Assembly: GCA_000471045.1 (NCBI GenBank)
Contig: KI301992.1
Coordinates: 132,900 to 196,899 of the forward strand
Source: an actinobacterium LLX17
Lineage (GTDB): Bacteria; Actinomycetota; Actinomycetes; Propionibacteriales; Nocardioidaceae
Length of the DNA stretch: 64,000 nucleotides
Direction: 5' to 3'
Part shown: piece after piece, positions 9,637 to 17,470 of the stretch
Position numbering within the stretch: the first letter of the stretch is position 1
Layout of the letters: every line of letters starts with the position of its first letter
Translations under genes and position numbers: made by a program
Notes under the pieces: generated by a model
The model's input: only the letters and a program-made list of their open reading frames with translations
Told to the model about the DNA's origin: nothing
The model's database searches: none

Positions 9637-10695
9637 TCACTTGCCGCCGAGCAGTCCGTTCAGGAGACCGGGCACGAGGCCCTCCTGCTCGCCGCCACCC
9701 AGCAGACCCTGGACGAGCGGCGTGACGACCGGGATGCCGGCGCTGGTCGGCGTGGGACTCGGGACGACCGGCAGGGCCGGGACGACCGGCGTGGCCGGGG
9801 GAGCAGCAGCGGTGGTGCCGCCGCCGCTGGTCGGGCGAGGAGCCGGAGCCGCCGACGGAAGCGTGGTGCCCTGCGGCACGGCGGGCTGACCGACGGTGGG
9901 GGTGACTGCCAGCTCGGGGGCGGCCGCGAACTCCACGAGCTCGGGGCTGCTGCACTCGGTGCAGAGCTGACGCGCCTGGTCGACGATCTGCCGGACGGTG
10001 TCGGCAGCACGGGTCAGCGGATCGCCGTCGCCGGCGGGCAGGGTGTCGGACAGCGACGCCAGGGTGTCGGAGGCCTCGACCGCGAAGGTGTTGACCTCCT
10101 CGACGGAGCCGGCGCCACCCTCTTCGTCGTAGTGCGCGAAGAGATCGGCGGAACCGGCCTCGGCCTGCTCGGCGAAGTCGTCCAGCGACTCGGCGGCCAG
10201 CACGGGCTCGTCGGCCTCGGCGAGAGCCTCGGCCTCGGCCAGGCGCTCACGGGCCTGGGAGAGCTGGAACTCGCCGCGCGCCTCGGGGGAGCGGTGGAGG
10301 GCGAGCTCGACGCTCTCGACGCCGCGCTTGACCGTGTAGAGCATGTCGCCGGGCAGGGCCTGGGCGCTGGAGGCGACCAGACCGACGCCACCGACGGCGA
10401 CGATCGCTGCGGCACTGAGGCGGGCGGCGCGGCGACGGATGCCGGCGCCGACGGGGGTGGCGGGCTGGGCGGACGCGACACGGGCAGCGGGCCGGCTGGC
10501 GGGCTCGAGCACGGTGGCCGCCTCGACCAAGAGGCGTTCGCGGAGCGCGAGACGGAAGTCCTGCGGGGGGCTGACCTCGGCCGCCGCGGCGCACAGGCTC
10601 TCGGCCACCCGGACGAGCTCGCGCACGTCAGCGTCACCACGACGGCCCCGCAGGGCGGCGTCGAAGCTCTCTGCCGTGTTCTTGCGCGACATCAT
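9637..10695 (-). CDS. DUF5667 protein, putative membrane anti-sigma partner
   Basis: The 352-residue protein has a cytoplasmic N-terminal region (residues 1-110) with helical segments such as VRELVRVAESLCAAAAEV, one membrane segment (SAAAIVAVGGVGLVASSAQA), then the DUF5667 hallmark ALPGDMLYTVKRGVESVELA and an Ala/Glu-rich external helix region, ending in a Pro/Thr/Ala-rich tail. It lies directly downstream of an ECF sigma gene on the same strand. That context and topology suggest an anti-sigma role comparable to RsbN of Streptomyces; this is inference. The last 80 or so residues look like a cell-wall-spanning spacer. Confidence 0.7.
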   Translation of the reverse strand: MMSRKNTAESFDAALRGRRGDADVRELVRVAESLCAAAAEVSPPQDFRLALRERLLVEAATVLEPASRPAARVASAQPATPVGAGIRRRAARLSAAAIVAVGGVGLVASSAQALPGDMLYTVKRGVESVELALHRSPEARGEFQLSQARERLAEAEALAEADEPVLAAESLDDFAEQAEAGSADLFAHYDEEGGAGSVEEVNTFAVEASDTLASLSDTLPAGDGDPLTRAADTVRQIVDQARQLCTECSSPELVEFAAAPELAVTPTVGQPAVPQGTTLPSAAPAPRPTSGGGTTAAAPPATPVVPALPVVPSPTPTSAGIPVVTPLVQGLLGGGEQEGLVPGLLNGLLGGK

Positions 10696-10775
10696 CGGTC
10701 CTGCTTCCGTCGGGATACCTCGAGTGGATCTTCCACTCGTCCAACGATGAGGAGACGGTCGAAGTTACGAGTCAT
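10692..10775 (-). CDS. Possible 27-residue leader ORF between sigma and DUF5667 genes
   Basis: An ATG at 10775 opens a 27-codon frame (MTRNFDRLLIVGRVEDPLEV and seven more mostly charged residues) whose TGA overlaps the DUF5667 ATG at 10695. A hairpin (10721-10739) lies inside it. The exact stop-start overlap is the only support; it could be chance. Confidence 0.25.
   Translation of the reverse strand: MTRNFDRLLIVGRVEDPLEVSRRKQDR
10721..10739 (-). other. Inverted repeat in the leader of the DUF5667 gene
   Basis: CGAGTGGA and TCCACTCG form a perfect 8-bp stem with a 3-nt loop, about 25 nt upstream of the DUF5667 ATG. It could be an attenuating hairpin or a regulator site. Confidence 0.4.
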
Positions 10776-10798
10776 GACGCGAGTTGCCCGAATCCTGA

Positions 10799-11494
10799 TC
10801 ATCGGACGTCCTCGGAGATGTTCTTCGCGAGGCTCCGGACGGCCCGCAGCTGCAGCTGCTTGATGGCGCCCTCGCTCCGGCCGAGGGCGGCAGCGGTCTG
10901 CGCGATCGAGAGTCCCTGGATGAAGCGCATCAGCACACAGTCGCGCTGCTCGGTGGGCAGCTGGTTGACCGCGGTGAAGAGCATCTCGTTGGAGACGAGG
11001 CTCAGCACCTCCTCCTCCGGGCTGGGCGCGGTGCGTGGCGACTCGGGGACGCTGTCGGAGACGATCTCGAGGCGGGCGCGACTCGACTTGTAGTGGTCGG
11101 TGACGAGGTTGCGCGCGATGGTGGTGAGCCACGCGCCGAAGTCCTTGCCCTGCCAGCTGAATCGCGAGATGGCGCGGAGACCGCGGACGAACGTCTCGCT
11201 GGTGATGTCCTCGGCCAGCTGGGCCGAGCCGACGCGGTAGTAGACGAAGCGGTAGATGCCGGTGACGTAGTGGTCGTAGAGCTGGCCGAAGGCCTCGGCG
11301 TCACCGTCGACCGCCAGCTCGACGAGGGCGCGGAGGCGGTCGGCCTCAGGATCGGGCGTGGGATCGGGACTGTGGGAACCGCGCGTCGAGGAGGGGCTGC
11401 GGTCGACGTGGGCCAGGGCAGCGAGCAGCGAGCCGTCGTCCGGCTGCATGCCGGCCAGGGCCACGGCCTGCCGAAGTCTCCCGAACTCAACCAC
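10799..11494 (-). CDS. ECF (sigma-70 family) RNA polymerase sigma factor, BldN-like context
   Basis: The GTG at 11494 is chosen because GGGAGGG precedes it by a few bases, giving 231 residues. Region 2 reads FGQLYDHYVTGIYRFVYYRV and LAEDITSETFVRGLRAISRF with WLTTIARNLVTDHYK; region 4 reads QLPTEQRDCVLMRFIQGLSI and AAALGRSEGAIKQLQLRAVR. The N-terminal extension of about 55 residues is unusual for a minimal ECF factor. In Streptomyces the developmental sigma BldN and its anti-sigma RsbN are encoded near rex-hemA, and this gene has the same neighbourhood, so a BldN-type factor is likely. Confidence 0.85.
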   Translation of the reverse strand: MVEFGRLRQAVALAGMQPDDGSLLAALAHVDRSPSSTRGSHSPDPTPDPEADRLRALVELAVDGDAEAFGQLYDHYVTGIYRFVYYRVGSAQLAEDITSETFVRGLRAISRFSWQGKDFGAWLTTIARNLVTDHYKSSRARLEIVSDSVPESPRTAPSPEEEVLSLVSNEMLFTAVNQLPTEQRDCVLMRFIQGLSIAQTAAALGRSEGAIKQLQLRAVRSLAKNISEDVR

Positions 11495-11519
11495 GAACGA
11501 TCCCTCCCAGATCGTGGCC

Positions 11520-11548
11520 AGTCTACGCGCCAGTACGTCGCCTGTCGC
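11520..11548 (-). promoter_or_regulatory. Promoter of the ECF sigma gene
   Basis: Minus-strand TAGACT (11520-11525) and GCGACA (11543-11548) are spaced by 17 bp, predicting a start near 11513 and a leader of about 19 nt that carries the GGGAGGG ribosome site. Confidence 0.4.
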
Positions 11549-11555
11549 GGTTTTT

Positions 11556-12452
11556 TCAGGATCGATGTCGGCGGGAGAGCCCCCAGACCGCGGCGGCCGC
11601 TCCAGCCGCCACGGCCGTCTTGGCTCCGGCGAGCGCGACACGCCGCCCCGTGCGGTAGTCACGGATCTCCCAGCCCTGGTCCTTGGCGTGCGAGCGGAGG
11701 CCGGCATCGGGGTTGACCGCGCAGGGGTGGCCGACGAGGGACAGCATCGGCAGATCGTTGCTGGAGTCGGAGTACGCCGAGCAGCGCTTGAGGTCGAGGC
11801 CCTCGCGCTCGGCGATGGCGCGGACGGCCACGGCCTTGCCCTCACCGTGCAGCATGTCGCCGACGAGGCGCCCGGTGTAGACGCCGTCGACGTGCTCGGC
11901 GACCGTGCCCAAGGCACCCGTCAGGCCGAGGCGGCGGGCGATGACCTGGGCGATCTCGATGGGCGCGGCGGTCACGAGCCAGACCCGCTCACCCCGGTCG
12001 AGGTGCGTCTGGGCGATGGCCCGGGTGCCCGGCCAGATCTTGTGGGCCATGTGCTCGTCGAAGATCTCCTCGCCGATCTGCTCGAGCTCGTCGACGCGGT
12101 GACCTGCGATGAAGGCGAGGGCGGACGCGCGGGCCTTCGCGATGTGCTCGGGGTCCTCGACCCCGGCGATGCGGAAGTACGTCTGCTGCCAGAGGGCGCC
12201 GAGAATCTCGCGCGGACCGAAGAAGTCGCGGCGGTAGAGCCCGCGGGCGAGGTGGAAGATCGACGCGCCCTGCATCAGCGTGTTGTCGACGTCGAAGAAC
12301 GCGGCGGCACGGGGATCCATGCGGGAGAGAAGGGCGGTCTCGACCTCGGCGGCGGCGGCCGCCGCCTGCCCGGCCAGCACGGAGCGTGACTGCAGGTTGC
12401 GGCGTCGGTCGGCCGTGGCGGCCGGCCGCGGGCGGTGCACCGGGCGACTCAT
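11556..12452 (-). CDS. HAD-IB family phosphatase (SerB-like)
   Basis: The 298-residue protein has HAD motif I FFDVDNTLMQGASIF, a helical cap, motif II WLVTAAPIEIA, motif III HGEGKAVAVRAIA with the conserved Lys, and motif IV AYSDSSNDLPML. This is the SerB/HAD-IB subfamily that dephosphorylates phosphoserine or lysophospholipid-type substrates. The C-terminus (VALAGAKTAVAAGAAAAVWG) could form one membrane helix. It corresponds by position to the mycobacterial serB1 gene. Substrate uncertain. Confidence 0.82.
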   Translation of the reverse strand: MSRPVHRPRPAATADRRRNLQSRSVLAGQAAAAAAEVETALLSRMDPRAAAFFDVDNTLMQGASIFHLARGLYRRDFFGPREILGALWQQTYFRIAGVEDPEHIAKARASALAFIAGHRVDELEQIGEEIFDEHMAHKIWPGTRAIAQTHLDRGERVWLVTAAPIEIAQVIARRLGLTGALGTVAEHVDGVYTGRLVGDMLHGEGKAVAVRAIAEREGLDLKRCSAYSDSSNDLPMLSLVGHPCAVNPDAGLRSHAKDQGWEIRDYRTGRRVALAGAKTAVAAGAAAAVWGLSRRHRS

Positions 12453-12458
12453 GTCGGG

Positions 12459-12464
12459 AGGCTA
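12459..12464 (-). promoter_or_regulatory. -10 element TAGCCT of the HAD gene
   Basis: Minus-strand TAGCCT ends 6 nt before the ATG at 12452, a leaderless arrangement. Confidence 0.5.
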
Positions 12465-12504
12465 CCGCGCTGACGCGACCCGGGGGCTGTGGAAGAGTGG
12501 AACC

Positions 12505-14073
12505 GTGACCGTGAACGTCAGTCAGATCCTGCGGACGGCCGCGGAGCGCGACCCGTCGGGCACCGCGCTGGTGGAGACCAGTTCGGGAGTTCGCCGCGCC
12601 GTCACGTGGGCCGAGCTGGACGCCGCGGCCGACGCCGTCTCCCAGGGGTTGTCGGCCCGCGGCCTGCGGGCGGGGCACCGGGTGGCGCTCGTGATGGCCA
12701 ACCGGATCGATCTCGTGGTGGCCTACTTCGCGGTGCTGCGTGGCGGCATGGTCGCGGTGCCCGTCAATCCGCGCTCGACCGCGCGGGAGATCGGCCGGAT
12801 GCTGGGCGACTCGCGTGCTCGTCTGGTGCTCGCCGACCAGACCGCCGTCGACGCCGTCCGTGCGGCCGCCGCCGAGATCGAGAACGTGACCGTCGTCGTC
12901 GACGGCCCGGAGCCCGAGCCGGGCGAGATCGGCTTCGCCGACTTCCTCGATTCCGCGGTCACGGCCGAGCCCGTCGCCCCGGCCGATCCCGAGGCGTTGG
13001 CCGTCATCCTCTACACCTCCGGCACCAGCGGTCAGCCCCGCGGCGTGATGCTGTCGCACCGCGCCCTGCTGGCCAACATCGAGCAGGTCGCGCAGCTGGC
13101 GGTCGTCGCGTCCACCGACGTGTGCCTGGGCCTGCTGCCGATGTTCCACATCTATGGCCTCAACTGCGTGCTCGGCCAGGCCGTGCACCAGGGTGTGCCG
13201 CTGGTGATGGTCGACGGCTTCGACCCCCGCGGTCTGCTCGAGCTCGTCCGCGCCGAGGGCATCACGAACCTCGCCGTCGCGCCGCCGGTCATCGCCGCGT
13301 GGTCAGGCCTCGAGGGGCTGCGGGACGCGCTCGCCGACGTGCGGGTCGTGGTCTCGGGGGCCTCGCCGCTCGACCCGGACCTCGCCGACGACTTCCGGCA
13401 GTCCTCGGGCCATGTCGTCGAGCAGGGCTACGGCCTCACGGAGGCCTCACCGGTCGTCGCCGTGACGATCGGTGCCAGCCGCACGGCTGACGGTGCGCCG
13501 AAGCCGCACTCCGTCGGACGTCCCCCGCCGGGCATCGAGGTGCGCATCGTCGAGGGCGGCGCCACCGGCGAGGGACGCGACGCCGGCCCGGACGACCCGG
13601 CCGAGATCTGGGTGCGGGGCGACAACCTGCTCACGGGCTACTGGCCGGACGGCTCCGACGGCCCGCGGGCCGACGGCTGGTACGCCACGGGCGACGTCGG
13701 GATGCTCGACGCCGATGGTGAGCTCTACCTGGTCGACCGTCTCCGCGAGCTGGTGATCGTGTCGGGCTTCAACGTCTACCCCCGCGAGGTCGAGGACGTC
13801 GTCTCGGAGGCGTACGGCGTCGCGCAGGTGGCCGTGGTCGGCCTGCCGCACGAGGAGACCGGCGAGCAGGTCGTCGCCTTCGTCGTCCCGCTGCCCGACA
13901 TCGCCGAGTCCGAGGTCCGGGAGTCGGTCGCGGCCATCAGCCGCACCCGCCTGGCCCGGTTCAAGCAGCCCACCCGCATCGAGGTCGTCGAGGGCCTGCC
14001 GTACTCCGCCACCGGCAAGGTCGCCAAGGGCCGCCTCCGCGCCATGGCCCGCCGCTCGGACCTGAATCTGTGA
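12505..14073 (+). CDS. Long-chain acyl-CoA ligase (AMP-binding)
   Basis: The 522-residue protein activates a carboxylic acid through an acyl-adenylate. Visible are the P-loop-like LYTSGTSGQPRGVMLSHR (about residue 170), MFHIYGLNC, the adenine-binding EQGYGLTEASPV, YATGDVGMLDADGELYLVDR with the hinge Asp, SGFNVYPREVED and the catalytic-Lys motif SATGKVAKGRLR at the C-terminus. GTG 12505 is used because it lies about 6 nt after a weak -10-like hexamer; GTG 12511 is also possible. It overlaps the glutaredoxin-like gene by 4 nt. The acid substrate is unknown. Confidence 0.85.
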   Translation: MTVNVSQILRTAAERDPSGTALVETSSGVRRAVTWAELDAAADAVSQGLSARGLRAGHRVALVMANRIDLVVAYFAVLRGGMVAVPVNPRSTAREIGRMLGDSRARLVLADQTAVDAVRAAAAEIENVTVVVDGPEPEPGEIGFADFLDSAVTAEPVAPADPEALAVILYTSGTSGQPRGVMLSHRALLANIEQVAQLAVVASTDVCLGLLPMFHIYGLNCVLGQAVHQGVPLVMVDGFDPRGLLELVRAEGITNLAVAPPVIAAWSGLEGLRDALADVRVVVSGASPLDPDLADDFRQSSGHVVEQGYGLTEASPVVAVTIGASRTADGAPKPHSVGRPPPGIEVRIVEGGATGEGRDAGPDDPAEIWVRGDNLLTGYWPDGSDGPRADGWYATGDVGMLDADGELYLVDRLRELVIVSGFNVYPREVEDVVSEAYGVAQVAVVGLPHEETGEQVVAFVVPLPDIAESEVRESVAAISRTRLARFKQPTRIEVVEGLPYSATGKVAKGRLRAMARRSDLNL

Positions 14074-14351
14074 GGCGTGGGCCCGGGAGCACGCCTCCCG
14101 ACGACCGCCTGTCCGCTGCGCGCGTCGTGCTGCTGACCCGTGAGGGGTGCCACCTGTGCGAGGTCGCGCAGTCCGTCGTCGAGGCCGTCGTGGCCGAGAC
14201 CGGCGACACGTTCGCGACGGTCGACATCGACCGGCATCCGGACCTCGGGGCCCGGCACTCCGACGAGGTCCCGGTCACGTTCGTCGACGGCCGGCAGCAC
14301 GACTTCTGGCGCGTCGACCCTGTGCGGCTGCGAAAAGCGCTCGCCCGCTGA
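14070..14351 (+). CDS. Glutaredoxin-family protein
   Basis: The 93-residue thioredoxin-fold protein begins with VVLLTREGCHLCEVAQSVVE (active-site-type Cys-x-x-Cys as CHLC), continues FATVDIDRHPDL and has the cis-Pro motif DEVPVTFVDG. The size fits the DUF836/glutaredoxin-like group found immediately upstream of hemA in mycobacteria. Its GTG overlaps the ligase stop (GTGA). Confidence 0.85.
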   Translation: MRRGPGSTPPDDRLSAARVVLLTREGCHLCEVAQSVVEAVVAETGDTFATVDIDRHPDLGARHSDEVPVTFVDGRQHDFWRVDPVRLRKALAR

Positions 14352-14384
14352 GAGGGACCGGCCGGTGCCGGGAGCGTGACGATT

Positions 14385-14413
14385 TTGTGAACGAGGGGGC
14401 GCGCTCGTAGACT
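14385..14413 (+). promoter_or_regulatory. rex promoter with a Rex-type half-site
   Basis: TTGTGA (14385-14390) and TAGACT (14408-14413) are 17 bp apart and make a good sigma-A promoter. The -35 box is part of TTGTGAAC, which is exactly one half of the Rex operator consensus; the second half is not recognisable (GAGGGGG). Autoregulation of rex-hemACD is known in Streptomyces. Here it would depend on half-site binding. Confidence 0.5.
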
Positions 14414-14475
14414 GTGTGGGCGTCGCGAGCCTGTCCCGTCAGGGAAATCCCGGGGTTCATCGGCGCAGGAGCCTC

Positions 14476-15165
14476 GTGACACTACTTCCCGATGACCGGT
14501 CGGCTGCGCCGTGGGCGCGCGCCATCCCGGACGCGACGGTGGCCCGTCTGCCGGTCTACCTGCGGGCGCTGACCGCGCTCGCAGGCTCTGGCACTGCCAC
14601 CTGCTCGTCGAGCGCTCTCGCGTCCGCCGTGGGCGTCAACCCGGCGCAGGTGCGCAAGGACCTGTCGTTCCTCGGCTCTCACGGTACTCGGGGGGTCGGG
14701 TACGACGTGCAGCGCCTCCGCGACGAGGTCGCCGGCACCATCGGCCTGACCCGTGAGTGGCGTGTCGTCATCGTGGGCGTGGGGCACCTGGGCACGGCGC
14801 TGTCGGCCTACCAGGGCTTTGACTCACGCGGCATCCACGTGGCGGCCCTGGTCGATGCCGACCCCCGCCAGGTCGGCACCCGCATCGGCGACCTCGTCGT
14901 CGAGCCCGCCGACCAGCTGGCCACCGTCGTCGCCGAGCGCGGCATCGACATCGCCGTCATCGCCACCCCCGGTGAGGCGGCCCAGCAGGTCGCCGACGCC
15001 CTGGTGGCCGCGGGCATCCGCAGCATCCTGAACTTCGCACCGGCGCACCTCGACGTGCCGGCCGGCGTGGACGTGCGCAAGGTCGACCTCTCGATCGAGC
15101 TGCAGATCCTCGCCTACCACGAGCAGCGCCGTGACCCGGCCGCTGAGGAGGCGGTCACTGCATGA
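14476..15165 (+). CDS. rex: Redox-sensing transcriptional repressor Rex
   Basis: Rex binds NADH or NAD+ and represses respiratory genes when the NADH ratio is low. The protein (229 residues from GTG 14476, preceded by AGGAG) has the N-terminal winged helix, ALASAVGVNPAQVRKDLSFLG then GTRGVGYDV, and the Rossmann domain VVIVGVGHLGTALSAYQGF with ALVDADPRQVG and IAVIATPGEAAQQVADAL. Upstream in-frame codons exist, but the promoter and Shine-Dalgarno favour 14476. It is coupled by overlap to hemA, the same order as in Streptomyces. A matching operator is present upstream of nuoA at 53146. Confidence 0.93.
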   Translation: MTLLPDDRSAAPWARAIPDATVARLPVYLRALTALAGSGTATCSSSALASAVGVNPAQVRKDLSFLGSHGTRGVGYDVQRLRDEVAGTIGLTREWRVVIVGVGHLGTALSAYQGFDSRGIHVAALVDADPRQVGTRIGDLVVEPADQLATVVAERGIDIAVIATPGEAAQQVADALVAAGIRSILNFAPAHLDVPAGVDVRKVDLSIELQILAYHEQRRDPAAEEAVTA

Positions 15166-16448
15166 GCGTTCTAGTGGTCGGGATGTCGCACCGGTCGGCG
15201 CCGATCGACGTGCTCGAGCGCGCGTCGATGGACACCGACGACGGCGTCAAGCTGTCGCACCGGGTGCTGGAGTCGCCCTACATCACCGAGTCCGTCGTCA
15301 TCTCCACCTGCAACCGGGTCGAGGTCTACGTCGAGGCCGAGAAGTTCCACGGCGCCATCGAGGAGCTGTCGCGCCTGTTCGCCGAGCACGCAGGGCTGAC
15401 GCGTGAAGAGCTCGTGCACCACCTCTACGTGCACTACGACGACGCCGCCGTCGCGCACCTGTTCTCGGTGGCGGCCGGCATGGACTCGATGATCCTCGGC
15501 GAGAGCCAGATCCTGGGCCAGGTCCGCCAGTCGCTGCAGTCGGCGCAGGCCGAGTCGACCGTGGGCACCGCGCTCAACGTTCTCTTTCAGCAGGCCCTGC
15601 GCATCGGCAAGCGCGGCCATGCCGAGACCGGCATCGACCGTCTCGCGCCGTCGGTCGTCACCGCGGCGCTCGACGCTGCTGGCACGCCCGACGACCGCAC
15701 CCGCTTCCTGGTCGCCGGCGCCGGCACGATGGCCAACCTCGCGGTCCGCACGCTGATCGACCGCGGTGTCGCGCCGCACCGCATCATGGTCGCCAACCGC
15801 ACCTACCAGCGCGCCTACGAGCTCGTGGCCGCGTTCGGCGTCAGCGCGGTGCGCTGGGAGTCGCTCGACGTCGAGCTGTCGGTCGCCGACGTGCTCATCA
15901 GCTGCACGGGCGCCACCGGCGTGGTCTTCGACGCCGAGCGGGTCAGCGCCGCCGCCCAGGGGCGTCCGATGACGCTGGTCGACCTTGCGCTGCCGCGCGA
16001 CATCGCTCCCGCCACGGCCGACCTGCCCGGTGTGCGTCTGGTCGACCTCGAGGTCCTGGCCGAGCGGGCCGAGCACACCGACGTCGCTGCCGACGTGCAG
16101 GCCGTCCGGCAGATCGTCGACGGCGAGGTGCAGAGCTTCCTGGCCGCGAAGGCCGCCGGTCGCGTCACGCCCACCGTCGTGGCACTGCGCAGCATGGCCA
16201 CCGAGATCGTCGCCGCCGAGACCGCGCGTCTCGAGTCGCGCCTCGGCGACCTCGAGGACCAGCAGCTCGCCGAGATCCGCACGGCCCTGCGTCGCGTCTC
16301 CGACAAGCTGCTGCACGCGCCCACCGTGCGGGTCCAGCAGCTGATCGACGGACCGGCCGGGCTCACCTACGCCGACGCGCTCGCCGACCTCTTCGCGCTC
16401 GACCCCGCCACGGTCGACGCCGTCTCCAGCGTGGGGGAGGGCTCATGA
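15162..16448 (+). CDS. hemA: Glutamyl-tRNA reductase
   Basis: This is the first committed enzyme of C5 heme synthesis, reducing glutamyl-tRNA to glutamate-1-semialdehyde. The 428-residue protein has the catalytic Cys in VISTCNRVEVYVEAE, the signature AGMDSMILGESQILGQVRQS, a Rossmann motif VAGAGTMANLAVRTL and the C-terminal dimerisation helices. It overlaps rex and hemC by ATGA contacts, so rex-hemA-hemC form one translational unit. Confidence 0.95.
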   Translation: MSVLVVGMSHRSAPIDVLERASMDTDDGVKLSHRVLESPYITESVVISTCNRVEVYVEAEKFHGAIEELSRLFAEHAGLTREELVHHLYVHYDDAAVAHLFSVAAGMDSMILGESQILGQVRQSLQSAQAESTVGTALNVLFQQALRIGKRGHAETGIDRLAPSVVTAALDAAGTPDDRTRFLVAGAGTMANLAVRTLIDRGVAPHRIMVANRTYQRAYELVAAFGVSAVRWESLDVELSVADVLISCTGATGVVFDAERVSAAAQGRPMTLVDLALPRDIAPATADLPGVRLVDLEVLAERAEHTDVAADVQAVRQIVDGEVQSFLAAKAAGRVTPTVVALRSMATEIVAAETARLESRLGDLEDQQLAEIRTALRRVSDKLLHAPTVRVQQLIDGPAGLTYADALADLFALDPATVDAVSSVGEGS

Positions 16449-17413
16449 CCGCACCCGTCACGACCAACGCGCCCGCGCCCCTCGGTGAGGGCACCGTGCT
16501 GCGGCTCGGCACGCGTGCGAGCCAGCTGGCCCGCACCCAGTCCGGCCACGTCGCCGCGCGCCTGACCGAGCTCACCGGCCGCGAGGTCGAGCTCGTCACC
16601 ATCAGCACCCTGGGCGACCGTTCCAGCCTGCCGCTCGAGACGATCGGCGGCACGGGCGTGTTCGTCGCCGCGCTCCGTGAGGCCTTGGTGGCCGACGAGG
16701 TCGACCTGGCCGTCCATTCGCTGAAGGACCTGCCCACCGCACCCGACGAGCGGCTGACCGTGGCGGCCGTCCCGCCCCGCGAGGACGTGCGCGACGCCTT
16801 GGTGGCGCGCGACGGCCTCACGCTGGGTGAGCTGCCCACCGGCTCTCGTGTGGGCACCGGATCCCCCCGCCGGGCCGCGCAGATCAACGCGCTCGGGCTC
16901 GGCATCGAGATCGTTCCCATCCGTGGCAACGTCGACACCCGTATCGGCAAGGTCGCCTCCGGTGAGGTCGACGCCGTCGTGCTCGCCCGCGCCGGACTGC
17001 TGCGTCTCGAGCGCGCCGACGAGGCCACCGAGGTGCTCGACCCCATCCAGGTGCTGCCGGCCCCGGGCCAGGGCGCCTTGGCCGTCGAGTGCCGTTCTGA
17101 CCGACCTGACCTCGTCCAGCTCCTCGCGACGCTCGACGACGCCGACACGCGCGCCGCCGTCACCGCCGAGCGCTCGCTGCTCGCGACGCTCGAGGCGGGG
17201 TGCACCGCGCCGGTCGGCGCGCTCGCCGACATCGCCGAGGGCGACGACGGCGACGAGCTCTGGCTGCGCGCCGTCGTGGCCGACCCCTCCGGTTCACCAT
17301 CCATCCGGCTCTCGGCGAGCGGTTCGCCCGCCGATGCCGCCGCCATCGGCGAACGTCTCGCGACCGAGATGCTCGCCGAGGGGGCTGACCAGATCGTGGC
17401 CTCCGAGCCCTGA
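16445..17413 (+). CDS. hemC: Porphobilinogen deaminase
   Basis: This enzyme condenses four porphobilinogens into hydroxymethylbilane. The 322-residue protein shows RLGTRASQLARTQSG at the N-terminus, AVHSLKDLPT, the substrate-binding RGNVDTRIGKV, and the dipyrromethane-cofactor Cys in EAGCTAPVGALADIA near residue 250. Length is normal. The gene starts inside the hemA stop (ATGA). Confidence 0.95.
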   Translation: MTAPVTTNAPAPLGEGTVLRLGTRASQLARTQSGHVAARLTELTGREVELVTISTLGDRSSLPLETIGGTGVFVAALREALVADEVDLAVHSLKDLPTAPDERLTVAAVPPREDVRDALVARDGLTLGELPTGSRVGTGSPRRAAQINALGLGIEIVPIRGNVDTRIGKVASGEVDAVVLARAGLLRLERADEATEVLDPIQVLPAPGQGALAVECRSDRPDLVQLLATLDDADTRAAVTAERSLLATLEAGCTAPVGALADIAEGDDGDELWLRAVVADPSGSPSIRLSASGSPADAAAIGERLATEMLAEGADQIVASEP

Positions 17414-17470
17414 TCAACGCCACGCCCCCACCCGTCCGCAGTACCCGCTGCACCAGTAAGGAAGTGCCAC

